DNA of 64,000 nt from JBHFEI01 sp041928815 (GTDB lineage: Bacteria > Pseudomonadota > Alphaproteobacteria > Rhizobiales > Rhizobiaceae), in assembly GCF_041928815.1 (NCBI RefSeq), contig NZ_JBHFEI010000016.1:1-64000 (forward strand), read 5' to 3'. Position numbers and translations under genes: made by a program. The notes under the pieces are model-generated. The model saw nothing but the letters and a program-made list of their open reading frames with translations. It was not told the origin of the DNA and did not search any database. Positions 17,064 to 24,616 of the stretch are shown one piece after another (the first letter of the stretch is position 1; each line of letters starts with the position of its first letter).

Positions 17064-18149
17064 ATGTCCGAACTCGATACACTGAAATCCGCCCTCATCG
17101 CCGAGGTCGAGGCCGCCGCCGACGAGGCGGCGATCGAGGCGGTGCGCGTCGCGGCGCTCGGCAAGAAGGGGTCGATCTCCGAACTGCTGAAGACGCTCGG
17201 CACGATGACGCCGGAGGAACGCCAGACGCGGGGAGCGGCGATCAACGCGCTGAAGACCGAGGTCGGCGAAGCGATCGCAACGCGGAAAGCAGACCTGAAG
17301 GAGGCGGCCGTCGCCGCGCGGCTTGCCCGCGAGCGCGTCGACGTCAGTCTTCCGGTGCGCGCCTCGCCGGCCGAGCGCGGCCGCATCCACCCGATCAGCC
17401 AGATCGTCGACGAGATCACTGCCATCTTCGCCGACATGGGCTTCTCCATCGCGGAAGGCCCGGATATCGAGACCGACTACTACAATTTCACCGCGCTGAA
17501 CTTTCCCGAGGGCCATCCGGCCCGCGAGATGCACGACACCTTCTTCCTAGCCCCGGACGACAAGGGCGAGCGCAAGGTGCTGCGCACCCACACCTCGCCG
17601 GTGCAGGTGCGCACGATGGAGTCGCAAAAGCCGCCGATCCGCATCATCATCCCCGGCAAGACCTACCGGCAGGATTCCGACGCCACCCATTCGCCGATGT
17701 TCCACCAGGTGGAAGGCCTCGTCGTCGACAGGACGGCGAACGTCGCCAACATGCGCTGGGTGCTGGAGGAGTTCTGCAAGGCCTTCTTCGAGGTGCCGGA
17801 CGTCACCATGCGCTTCCGCCCGTCCTTCTTTCCCTTCACCGAGCCCTCCTTCGAGGTCGACATCCAGTGCGACCGATCCTCCGGCCCGATCGTCAAGTTC
17901 GGCGAGGGCACCGACTGGATGGAGATCCTCGGCTGCGGCATGGTCCATCCGAACGTGCTGCGCTCAGGCGGGCTCGATCCGGACGAATATCAGGGCTTTG
18001 CCTGGGGCATGGGCCTCGACCGCATCGCCATGCTGAAATACGGCATGCCGGACCTGCGCAACTTCTTCGATGCCGATGTCCGCTGGCTGAGCCATTACGG
18101 TTTTCGCCCGCTGGACATGCCGACGCTGTTCGGAGGCCTCAGCGCGTGA
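17064..18149 (+). CDS. pheS: Phenylalanyl-tRNA synthetase alpha subunit
   Basis: The protein has 361 residues, the usual length. An N-terminal coiled coil is followed by the class II core with RIHPISQIVDEITAIF, the motif 2 region VRTMESQKPPIRIIIPGKTYR, and motif 3 AWGMGLDRIAML. With PheT it forms the (alpha-beta)2 enzyme charging tRNA-Phe. I chose ATG 17064 (MSELDTLKSAL), which fits rhizobial homologues; ATG 17058 is two codons upstream. Its stop overlaps the next gene's GTG (GTGA). Confidence 0.97.
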   Translation: MSELDTLKSALIAEVEAAADEAAIEAVRVAALGKKGSISELLKTLGTMTPEERQTRGAAINALKTEVGEAIATRKADLKEAAVAARLARERVDVSLPVRASPAERGRIHPISQIVDEITAIFADMGFSIAEGPDIETDYYNFTALNFPEGHPAREMHDTFFLAPDDKGERKVLRTHTSPVQVRTMESQKPPIRIIIPGKTYRQDSDATHSPMFHQVEGLVVDRTANVANMRWVLEEFCKAFFEVPDVTMRFRPSFFPFTEPSFEVDIQCDRSSGPIVKFGEGTDWMEILGCGMVHPNVLRSGGLDPDEYQGFAWGMGLDRIAMLKYGMPDLRNFFDADVRWLSHYGFRPLDMPTLFGGLSA

Positions 18150-18814
18150 GCGCGTCCGCGCATTATTTCGTCACTGATGTCGAGTGCGACGGACCCGATC
18201 CGGCGCAGAACTCGATGCTGAGCTTCGCCACTGTCGTGGTGCGCGAGGACGGAACGTTGTGCGGCGAGTTCGAGGCGGTGCTGACGCCGCGCGCCGATCG
18301 CGCCGCGAACGCCCGGACGATGGAATGGTGGGCCAGCGAGCCGGAGGCTTGGAAGGCGGCGACGGAAAACCCCGAGCCGCCCGAGGCGGTGATGCCGCGC
18401 TTTGCCGGCTGGGTCGAGAGCTTTCCCGGCCGCCGTTGCTTCGCCGCCAAGCCCGTAGCCTTCGACGGTGCCTGGATCGACGCCTATCTGCGCGCCTATG
18501 CCGACAGCTTCGTCGTCGACATGCCGGTCTGGGGACGGTCGATCTTCACCGCGACGCCGCTCGACATCGGCAGCTATCTGATCGGCGTGCTCGGCCGCAC
18601 CGATCCCTTTTATCGCGACCTGCCGGTGCCGGCCGAATGGTTCGGCGATCATCCGCACAGTCATCGCGCCATCGACGATGCGCGCGGCTATGCCTGCGTA
18701 CTGGCGCGGCTTCTTGGTCTTGCCCGGCGAACGCCGCATCGCGACGACTTTTTCAGCAGACGTGCCGACAGGGGATCGCACGGCCTGCCGCAAACCCTGA
18801 CGAAGGAAAGCTGA
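18146..18814 (+). CDS. DEDD-type 3'-5' exonuclease-like protein encoded between pheS and pheT
   Basis: The protein has 222 residues. The acidic pattern of DEDDh exonucleases is visible: TDVECDGP (D, E) near the N-terminus, VAFDGAWIDAYL in the middle and HSHRAIDDARGYA (H, D) near the C-terminus. It starts at GTG 18146, which overlaps the pheS stop, with GGAGG about 10 nt upstream. It ends 3 bp before pheT, so all three genes are translationally linked. The substrate is unknown; an RNase T-like role is possible. Confidence 0.75.
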   Translation: MSASAHYFVTDVECDGPDPAQNSMLSFATVVVREDGTLCGEFEAVLTPRADRAANARTMEWWASEPEAWKAATENPEPPEAVMPRFAGWVESFPGRRCFAAKPVAFDGAWIDAYLRAYADSFVVDMPVWGRSIFTATPLDIGSYLIGVLGRTDPFYRDLPVPAEWFGDHPHSHRAIDDARGYACVLARLLGLARRTPHRDDFFSRRADRGSHGLPQTLTKES

Positions 18815-18817
18815 GCC

Positions 18818-21244
18818 ATGAAATTCACTCTCTCCTGGCTGAAGGACCATCTGGACACCGAAGCCTCGCTCGACGCGATCTGCGAGCGGCTGACCGCGAT
18901 CGGCCTCGAGGTCGAGGATGTCGATGCCAAGGCGGCGCTGAAACCCTTCGTCATCGCCCGCGTCGTCTCGGCCGAGCAGCACCCGAACGCCGACAAGCTG
19001 CGCGTGCTGATGGTCGATACCGGGGCAGGCGCTCCGGTCCAGGTGGTCTGCGGCGCGCCGAATGCGCGCGCCGGCCTTGTCGGCGCCTTCGCCGCGCCCG
19101 GTGCCTACGTCCCCGGCATCGACGTGACGCTCGCCGTCGGCACCATCCGCGGCGTCGAGAGCCGCGGCATGATGTGCTCGGAAAAAGAATTGCAGATGTC
19201 CGACAATCATGACGGCATCATCGACCTGCCGGCGGACGCGCCGGTGGGCGAGAGCTTCGCCGCCTATGCCGGCCTCGACGATCCCGTCATCGAGATCAAC
19301 CTGACGCCGAACCGGCCGGACTGCACCAGCATCCACGGCATCGCCCGCGATCTTGCCGCCTCCGGCCTCGGCACGCTCAAGGTTCCGCCCGCGCCTGTCT
19401 TCGCAGAGGAGGGCGAGACGCCGGTCAAGGTCGTGCTCGATCTCGGCGGGGATGCCCATCTCTGCCCGGGCTTCGCGCTGCGCCTCGTGCGTGGCGTGAC
19501 GAACGGCCCGTCGCCGAAGTGGATGCAGCAGCGCCTGCTCGCCATCGGGCTTCGCCCGATCAACGCGCTGGTGGACATCACCAACTACATGACCTTCGAC
19601 CAGGGCCGGCCGCTGCATGTCTTCGATGCCGCCAAGGTCAGGGGCAACCTCAAGGTGCGCCGCGCCGCCGAGGGTGAGACCGTGCTGGCGCTCGATACGC
19701 GCGAATACCGGCTCTCGCCGGCGAATGTCGTGATCGCCGACGACAACGGCGTCGAATCGATCGGCGGCATCATGGGCGGCGAGCATTCGGGTTGCGACGA
19801 AAACACGGTCGACGTCCTGATCGAATCGGCGCTGTGGGACCCGATGAACATCGCCCGCAGCGGCCGCGCGCTCGGCATCATCACCGATGCGCGCTACCGC
19901 TTCGAGCGCGGCGTCGACCAGCAATATATGCTGCCCGGCCTTCACCGCGCGACGGAACTGGTGCTTCAACTCTGCGGCGGCACGGCGGCTAAGGCTGAGA
20001 TTGTCGGTTACAAGGGCTACGACGCGCCGGTGATCGACTTCCCCCTCTCGGAGGTGAAGCGCCTGACGGGCATCGAGATCGACGCCGCCGATGCGACCGC
20101 GATCCTGACCCGCCTCGGCTTCAAGGTCGGCGGCGAAGGCGCGCGCGTCTCCGTTTCCGTTCCGTCCTGGCGCCCGGACGTCGCCGGCAAGGCGGATCTG
20201 GTCGAGGAGGTGATGCGCATCCACGGCGTCGACAAGATCAAGGCCGCGCCCCTGCCCGGATTCGGCGCGGTCAACGGCCGGATCCTGACGACGCTGCAGA
20301 TCCGCACCCGGCTGGCCAAACGGGCGCTCGCCGCGCGCGGCATGCTGGAGGCGGTGACCTGGTCCTTCATCCCGAAGGCGCATGCCGAGATCTTCGGTGG
20401 CGGCCAGCCGTCGCTGTCGCTGGTCAACCCGATCGCCGCCGACATGTCGGACATGCGCCCGTCGCTGCTGCCGGGGCTGCTTGCGGCCGCCCAGCGCAAT
20501 GCCGACAAGGGGTTTGGCGACGTCGCCCTCTTCGAGGTCTCCGGCACCTATCAGAACGACACGCCGGCCGGCCAGCGCCGCGTCGCCGGCGGTGTCCGCC
20601 GCGGCACGGCGACGCTTGCCGGCAGCGGCCGCCTATGGTCGAACGCGGCAAAGGGCGGTGGCAAGCCGGTCGACGTCTTCGACGCCAAGGCGGATGCGAT
20701 CGCCGTGCTCGAAGCCTGCGGCGTGCCGATGGGGAATGTCCAGTTCGAGGCCGGCGGCCCGGCCTGGTATCATCCCGGCCGCTCCGGCACGATCCGGCTC
20801 GGTCCCAAGGTCGTGCTCGGCGCCTTCGGCGAATTCCACCCGAAGACGCTGGAAGCGCTCGACGTCTCCGGTGCGCTCGCCGGCTTCGAGATCTATGTCG
20901 ATGCCATCCCCGAGCCGAAGAAGAAGGCGAGCCGCACCAAGCCGCCGCTCGATCTCTCGCCCTTCCAGGCGGTGAAGCGCGACTTCGCCTTCGTCGTCGG
21001 CCGCGCGGTCGAAGCGGGCGCCATCGTCAAGGCGGCGGCAAGCGCCGACCGCAAGCTCGTCACGAACGTCACCGTCTTCGACGTGTTCGAAGGCGCGTCG
21101 CTCGGCGAGGAGAGGAAGTCGGTCGCCGTCGAGGTGACGATCCAGCCGGTCGAGCGCACGCTGACCGACGAGGATTTCGAGGTTTTGACGGGCAAGATCG
21201 TCGCCAACGTGGCGAAGTCGACCGGTGGGGTGTTGCGGGGATAG
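18818..21244 (+). CDS. pheT: Phenylalanyl-tRNA synthetase beta subunit
   Basis: The protein has 808 residues, full length. Domain order: N-terminal EMAP-type tRNA-binding domain (VSAEQHPNADKLRVLMVDTG), B3/B4 editing domain, B5 DNA-binding-like domain, catalytic-like core, and C-terminal FDX-ACB anticodon-binding domain. AAGGA lies 8-9 nt before the ATG. It is the last gene of the operon and ends at a strong hairpin shared with the convergent lipoprotein gene. Confidence 0.97.
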   Translation: MKFTLSWLKDHLDTEASLDAICERLTAIGLEVEDVDAKAALKPFVIARVVSAEQHPNADKLRVLMVDTGAGAPVQVVCGAPNARAGLVGAFAAPGAYVPGIDVTLAVGTIRGVESRGMMCSEKELQMSDNHDGIIDLPADAPVGESFAAYAGLDDPVIEINLTPNRPDCTSIHGIARDLAASGLGTLKVPPAPVFAEEGETPVKVVLDLGGDAHLCPGFALRLVRGVTNGPSPKWMQQRLLAIGLRPINALVDITNYMTFDQGRPLHVFDAAKVRGNLKVRRAAEGETVLALDTREYRLSPANVVIADDNGVESIGGIMGGEHSGCDENTVDVLIESALWDPMNIARSGRALGIITDARYRFERGVDQQYMLPGLHRATELVLQLCGGTAAKAEIVGYKGYDAPVIDFPLSEVKRLTGIEIDAADATAILTRLGFKVGGEGARVSVSVPSWRPDVAGKADLVEEVMRIHGVDKIKAAPLPGFGAVNGRILTTLQIRTRLAKRALAARGMLEAVTWSFIPKAHAEIFGGGQPSLSLVNPIAADMSDMRPSLLPGLLAAAQRNADKGFGDVALFEVSGTYQNDTPAGQRRVAGGVRRGTATLAGSGRLWSNAAKGGGKPVDVFDAKADAIAVLEACGVPMGNVQFEAGGPAWYHPGRSGTIRLGPKVVLGAFGEFHPKTLEALDVSGALAGFEIYVDAIPEPKKKASRTKPPLDLSPFQAVKRDFAFVVGRAVEAGAIVKAAASADRKLVTNVTVFDVFEGASLGEERKSVAVEVTIQPVERTLTDEDFEVLTGKIVANVAKSTGGVLRG

Positions 21245-21249
21245 AACAA

Positions 21250-21285
21250 AGGGCGCCGCACGCTGGACCCTGCGTGCGGCGCCGC
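21250..21285. terminator. Bidirectional terminator between pheT and the lipoprotein gene
   Basis: GGCGCCGCACGC (21252-21263) and GCGTGCGGCGCC (21272-21283) form a perfect 12-bp stem with an 8-nt loop. On the minus strand the hairpin is followed by CTTTGTTCT; on the plus strand no T-run follows. Confidence 0.7.
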
Positions 21286-21291
21286 CTCATC

Positions 21292-21639
21292 CTATCTTCC
21301 CTGGAGCACGCGGATAGCGTTGGGCGTCGGCGATCCGCGCCATATGCGGACCACATCCCCATAGGTCAGCCGCTTGCTGGCGATCGCGCCGGTCATGCGC
21401 TGGCAAAACGTGTTCCGAGCTCTTTCCGGTGAAACATTCATCAGCTTGGCCATCATGGGCCTGTTTTTCGGCCAAGTGCTCCAGTTTTCCGTCATGCACT
21501 GCCGCACAGCCTCCCGCCTCAAGCCGGGGCTGCCCTCCAGTGCCGTCTGGAACGCCTCGTACTGGGGCTCCGTCATGGCGGTGCAGCCGGTCAGTATCAG
21601 GCCCAGCAATGCCGTGACGACGAGATGTCGGCTTCTCAT
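21292..21639 (-). CDS. Small lipoprotein of unknown function
   Basis: The protein has 115 residues. Signal MRSRHLVVTALLGLILTGC ends in the lipobox LTGC (Cys19). The mature part has two further cysteines (RQCMTENW, NTFCQRM) and no domain that I recognise. GAGAGCATG-type context and AAAAGGAGAG immediately upstream give a good SD. It faces pheT convergently. Confidence 0.7.
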   Translation of the reverse strand: MRSRHLVVTALLGLILTGCTAMTEPQYEAFQTALEGSPGLRREAVRQCMTENWSTWPKNRPMMAKLMNVSPERARNTFCQRMTGAIASKRLTYGDVVRIWRGSPTPNAIRVLQGR

Positions 21640-21649
21640 GCTCTCTCCT

Positions 21650-21780
21650 TTTGTTTTGCCGCATTGTCCGACTCCAACGCGCTTCCGCTTCGCTGGAAAT
21701 GCTCTATCTTTCTGTTTTAACGCGTTGTCCGGACCTCAAGTCCGATTTGGATCCGACCGGAAATGCCCTGCGTTTTTAGC
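21650..21780. repeat. Rhizobial intergenic mosaic-type repeat, two diverged units
   Basis: Two units start with GTTTT(GC/AA)CGC(A/G)TTGTCCG (21653 and 21713) and end with GGAAATGC(T/C)CT (21695-21705 and 21759-21769). This kind of element is widespread between rhizobial genes. The family assignment is from memory of the sequence style, not from a search. Confidence 0.5.
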
Positions 21781-22290
21781 CCCTGCATCTGATGGATTGG
21801 ATCGATGATGAAACGATCTGGCTCGGTTGTCCATTGTTTATAGATGAATTTTCAAAGGGTCAGGCCCCTCAGCGTCTCGAGCTTTGCCCGAAATTATCAG
21901 CGTCGATGATGTGGGCAATATGCTTTCCCATTGTGCATGATCGTCGTCGTGGAAGCGCTTCACGATGGCGCCGCTGATCGTCCGTGTCATTCGCGCGACC
22001 TTTCCGTTGCTCCAGGGGTACGTCACCTTTGTAAGCCGGTTGTCGATGTTGTTCTCGTTGCCGAAGCCGGTCGAAGGTATGGTGAGAAGGATAGTGAGGC
22101 CGCTGCTGATTGATGAACTCTATACTGTTGTTCGTCAGAGTCGTGTGGATGATGGAAGGCACGGCCACGACGATATTGCGCAGGAATTGGGCGGCATTCA
22201 TTTTCCCGGCCTTGGCATGGAGTTCAACGAAGGCAATGTGAGACGTTGCAACCCTATCGCAGATGTAAGTTCCGTTTGGACGACGATCAC
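21775..22290 (-). pseudogene. IS481-family transposase remnant (C-terminal integrase core)
   Basis: Read on the minus strand, fragments in more than one frame reproduce the IS481 integrase core. They are FVELHAKAGKMNAAQFLR, VPSIIHTTLTNNSIEF, then after a frameshift TYPWSNGKVARMTRTISGAI and KRFHDDDHAQ, HIAHIIDADNFGQSSRR, and a tail with an internal stop near the usual IHQMPG end. The N-terminus is missing. It is clearly dead. Confidence 0.7.
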
Positions 22291-22364
22291 GCCATGCGCG
22301 GAGTACTTGTTCCATGCCCAACACAGCCAACGACGGGAGCGTCGCCGCAAAGACAGCCAGCCGC

Positions 22365-22623
22365 TCGTAGACGATATGTCGAGCGAGCCCTGCGAGGCTA
22401 TGCCCTTGGCAGGAAGTGTTGGCTCTTCGCTGGCGCGGAGCGCGGCGCTGACCGTGCCGCCTTCATGGCGACGCTGATCATGACAACAGAGACCTGCGGC
22501 GTCGATCCGCAGGCGCGGCTCGCCGACGTCCTTGCCCGTATTAGAGACACCCCAATGATCAGGCTCGAGCAACTGCTCCCCTGGAATTTTTCGTCGCCCA
22601 CCATCGACGCTCAAGCGGCATGA
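22365..22623 (+). pseudogene. IS66-family transposase (TnpC) C-terminal remnant
   Basis: The frame contains ERALRGYALGRKCWLFAGAE, RGADRAAFMATLIMTTE, VDPQARLADVLARI and RLEQLLPWNF, then ends at TGA 22621-22623. This is the highly characteristic C-terminus of rhizobial IS66 TnpC. Only about the last 80 residues remain. It abuts the IS481 remnant on the opposite strand. Confidence 0.8.
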
Positions 22624-22646
22624 CATGCGCTCTTTACCGTACCCTT

Positions 22647-22808
22647 ACCAACATCTGGCAGTTCATGCGGGACAACGGACTGTCAAAACGCATCGTCAAG
22701 GACGACGACGATACCGCCACCCATCGCTGCGACGCCTAGAACAAGCTCACCGGCCAGCCAGAAAAAATCATACCAGTCGGACATCGCCAACGGGCACATC
22801 AGCCATGA
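22647..22808 (+). pseudogene. IS630-family transposase C-terminal remnant
   Basis: The frame TNIWQFMRDNGLSKRIVKDD, then CDA-stop-NKLTGQPEKII and a final TGA at 22806-22808, aligns with the common IS630 ending (WQFMRDNWLSNR...AWNKL...QPW.IMSIG). The Trp before NKL has become TAG, so the fragment carries an internal stop. Only the last 53 codons are present. Confidence 0.65.
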
Positions 22809-23017
22809 TCAGCGCTTCTTGGCATTATGACACTCGTGAGGCGGATCATACGTTGATCATGACTCTCCGGAAGGTCCTGGGACGCCGAACATGATCTCAA
22901 TTTGGTTGCGTCGTTCGTCGTGGCGCTTGTCGTATTCGGCGGTCTTGGACCAGAGACCATTGCGGCTGAAGATGATGACGCCGCTCAGACCATAGCAGGT
23001 GCTTTTAAGACAGAGGG

Positions 23018-23045
23018 CTTAAGACGGGAAATTTCCCGTCTTAAG
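23018..23045. repeat. Perfect 28-bp palindrome in an intergenic stretch
   Basis: Two 14-bp arms, CTTAAGACGGGAAA and TTTCCCGTCTTAAG, meet without a spacer. The surrounding 22809-23156 stretch holds no gene I can support. A TTG-initiated frame from 22902 has a signal-peptide-like start but runs antisense deep into the SIMPL gene. The palindrome could be an operator, a cruciform-forming IS end, or half of a terminator. Confidence 0.6.
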
Positions 23046-23156
23046 TTCAAAATTGCTGATCAATGGCTGTGTACGCCCACTTGCATCGGAAGCATCGATC
23101 CAAATGATCGGCTCCAACAAATCACAGGAAAAATTCGCATGTTTATGATTTTTTCT

Positions 23157-23891
23157 TCAATTTTGCTTTATAGAAAATGTAATTTCAACGGAAACACTAT
23201 AACCATTCTCGCCAGCGGCAACAGGTATTCCTTCTGCAGCACTGTCCTTCGCCATCATTCGCATCGACATCGGCTGCGCTTGAAGGTTTCGCTCGGAGAT
23301 CTCGATGATGCGCCCGAGCGACACACCCGCCGCCTCTGTCAATACCTTGGCCTTGGCCATCGCATTCGCGACAGCTTCTTTGCGGGCGGCAGTGATTGCC
23401 TCATCCGGCGTGTCATTTGAAAAATTGATGTTCCCGCCCTGGTTTACACCCAGCGTGACCGCGCGGTCGAGAATGCCGCCAAGCTTGGACAGATCGCGCA
23501 CGCGAATGCTGAGACCGTTGGTAACCTGGTATCCGTAAAGTTCAGGTGGGCGATTGCCGCCGTCGGAATTGTCGGGATAGCGATACTGCGGCGCAATCGA
23601 AAACCCCGCGGTCTGCAGGTCTCGATCCGCGATATTCTCGTTCTCGCGCAAGGCCTTCAGGACGTCTGCCATCGCCTTGTTGTTCGCATCAAGGGCACCC
23701 CTCGCCGTCGGGGCATCCTTCACCACGGCGAGCGTAATGAAAGCCATATCGGGGGCCAGCGACGATTCACCCTCACCTGACACCGTGATCGTGGCCTCCC
23801 GACGCTCTCCTTCGGCTGCCTGGCCGGTGGCCGTCGAAGCAAGCAGCGTTGCGACAAAAAGAAAGGCGATTCGGCGGTGATGAAAATGCAT
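23157..23891 (-). CDS. SIMPL-domain (DUF541) periplasmic protein
   Basis: The protein has 244 residues. The signal peptide MHFHHRRIAFLFVATLLAST is cut near ATGQAA. The mature protein is the SIMPL/DUF541 fold: ITVSGEGESSLAPDMAFITL, QTAGFSIAPQYRYPD, GYQVTNGLSIRVRDL, and the C-terminal VSVEITFSIKQN. It is related to E. coli YggE, linked to oxidative-stress tolerance. I chose ATG 23891 because GGAG lies about 7 nt upstream. Confidence 0.88.
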   Translation of the reverse strand: MHFHHRRIAFLFVATLLASTATGQAAEGERREATITVSGEGESSLAPDMAFITLAVVKDAPTARGALDANNKAMADVLKALRENENIADRDLQTAGFSIAPQYRYPDNSDGGNRPPELYGYQVTNGLSIRVRDLSKLGGILDRAVTLGVNQGGNINFSNDTPDEAITAARKEAVANAMAKAKVLTEAAGVSLGRIIEISERNLQAQPMSMRMMAKDSAAEGIPVAAGENGYSVSVEITFSIKQN

Positions 23892-24049
23892 GTCGTTTCT
23901 CCGGTGGCTCATTCCTTGTAGAAAGAGTTGCCGCCTGATTGTGTGAGGATTACGGCGGATCCCTTGTCGTACTGACACATCTCATGTAAATCGGGAACGC
24001 GTAGCGCTCGATCGACACTTGGTTCAAGGTTGATGGGTTAATCTCGGAG

Positions 24050-24125
24050 GGGCCTGTAGCTCAATGGTTAGAGCCGGCGGCTCATAACCGCTTGGTTGGG
24101 GGTTCGAGTCCCTCCGGGCCCACCA
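24050..24125 (+). tRNA. tRNA with anticodon CAT, probably tRNA-Ile2
   Basis: Acceptor GGGCCTG (24050-24056) pairs with CGGGCCC, CCA is encoded (24123-24125) and the length is 76 nt. The anticodon arm is GGCGG-CTCATAA-CCGCT, and the following CTTGGT resembles bacterial tRNA-Ile2 (CAT read as lysidine-AT) more than elongator tRNA-Met. The Ile/Met choice is inferred. Confidence 0.85.
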
Positions 24126-24129
24126 TTTC

Positions 24130-24150
24130 CGTCTTCGGACGTTGTTTTTC
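24130..24150 (+). terminator. Short UUCG hairpin terminator after tRNA-Ile
   Basis: CGTC-TTCG-GACG (24130-24141) forms a UUCG-capped hairpin followed by TTGTTTTT. It sits 5 nt past the tRNA CCA end and is the last host-like feature before the prophage. Confidence 0.6.
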
Positions 24151-24169
24151 CATTGCTTTTTCCTCGATT

Positions 24170-24241
24170 TGTCTCACCGGTGTAGCCGGACGCGAATTTC
24201 CGGAATTTTGACAGCTAAATCTGGAATTTTGAGAATTCCGG
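24170..24241. repeat. Candidate prophage right end with transposase-binding repeats
   Basis: CGGAATTTTGAC (24201-24212) and TGGAATTTTGAG (24222-24233) repeat at a 21-bp period, and an inverted GAGAATTCCGG follows at 24231-24241. Periodic sites of about 22 bp next to a terminal TG are expected at Mu ends. Possible terminal TG dinucleotides are at 24170 and 24181. The exact end needs the other phage end for comparison. Confidence 0.45.
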
Positions 24242-24247
24242 AGATGG

Positions 24248-24289
24248 TGTCAAAGGGGCCTCAAAGTCTCTTTGAACCCCCTTTGCACA
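24248..24289 (-). terminator. Strong hairpin ending the phage late transcript
   Basis: TGT-CAAAGGGG (from 24248) pairs with CCCC-TTTG-ACA (to 24289), with a second inner stem TCAAAG/CTTTGA. It starts directly after the stop codon of the last minus-strand phage gene. There is no T-tract on the minus strand, so its efficiency is uncertain. Confidence 0.55.
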
Positions 24290-24550
24290 TCAGTCCTTAA
24301 ACTGAGGAAGAACCTCTCCCGGATAGCTGTCCGAGGGACGAGGATTGGTCCAGGGTGGTGGCTCACCCGTTATCGCAACAATCGCAATACGGATCTGCTC
24401 CGTCAAAACCCCGAAAGCCCTGTATTGATCGCTCGACGTATCCAGATTGGCCACATGTGAAATGCAGGCAGTATGGAAATCCGTCGCTTTTGCCAGCCAG
24501 TGGCTCGCCTCAAGCCCACTCAGCTGACGTCGTCTTTGGTGCCGTCTCAT
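24290..24550 (-). CDS. Small hypothetical phage protein at the prophage right end
   Basis: The protein has 86 residues, starting MRRHQRRRQLSGLEASHWLA. I chose ATG 24550 because AAAGGAGACGCC lies directly before it. The basic N-terminus is followed by a hydrophobic strand (EQIRIAIVAITGEPPP); no domain is recognised. It lies 66 bp downstream of the cytosine methyltransferase in the same direction and is the last gene before the phage end. Confidence 0.6.
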   Translation of the reverse strand: MRRHQRRRQLSGLEASHWLAKATDFHTACISHVANLDTSSDQYRAFGVLTEQIRIAIVAITGEPPPWTNPRPSDSYPGEVLPQFKD

Positions 24551-24616
24551 GGCGTCTCCTTTATGAGAAGAATCGCCGCATGTCGTGGACATGATCGACC
24601 TCGTCAGCCTGCTGCG

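Noticed and set aside
22902..23420. TTG-initiated frame with a signal-peptide-like start (VASFVVALVVFGGLG)
   Set aside because: No SD, a TTG start, crosses the 28-bp palindrome and overlaps the SIMPL gene antisense for over 260 bp. A short real gene ending before 23157 cannot be excluded, but evidence is too thin.
24050..24170. tRNA-Ile as phage attachment site
   Set aside because: The element encodes a MuA/MuB system and no tyrosine integrase; no tRNA fragment is repeated in the visible part. Closeness is probably chance.
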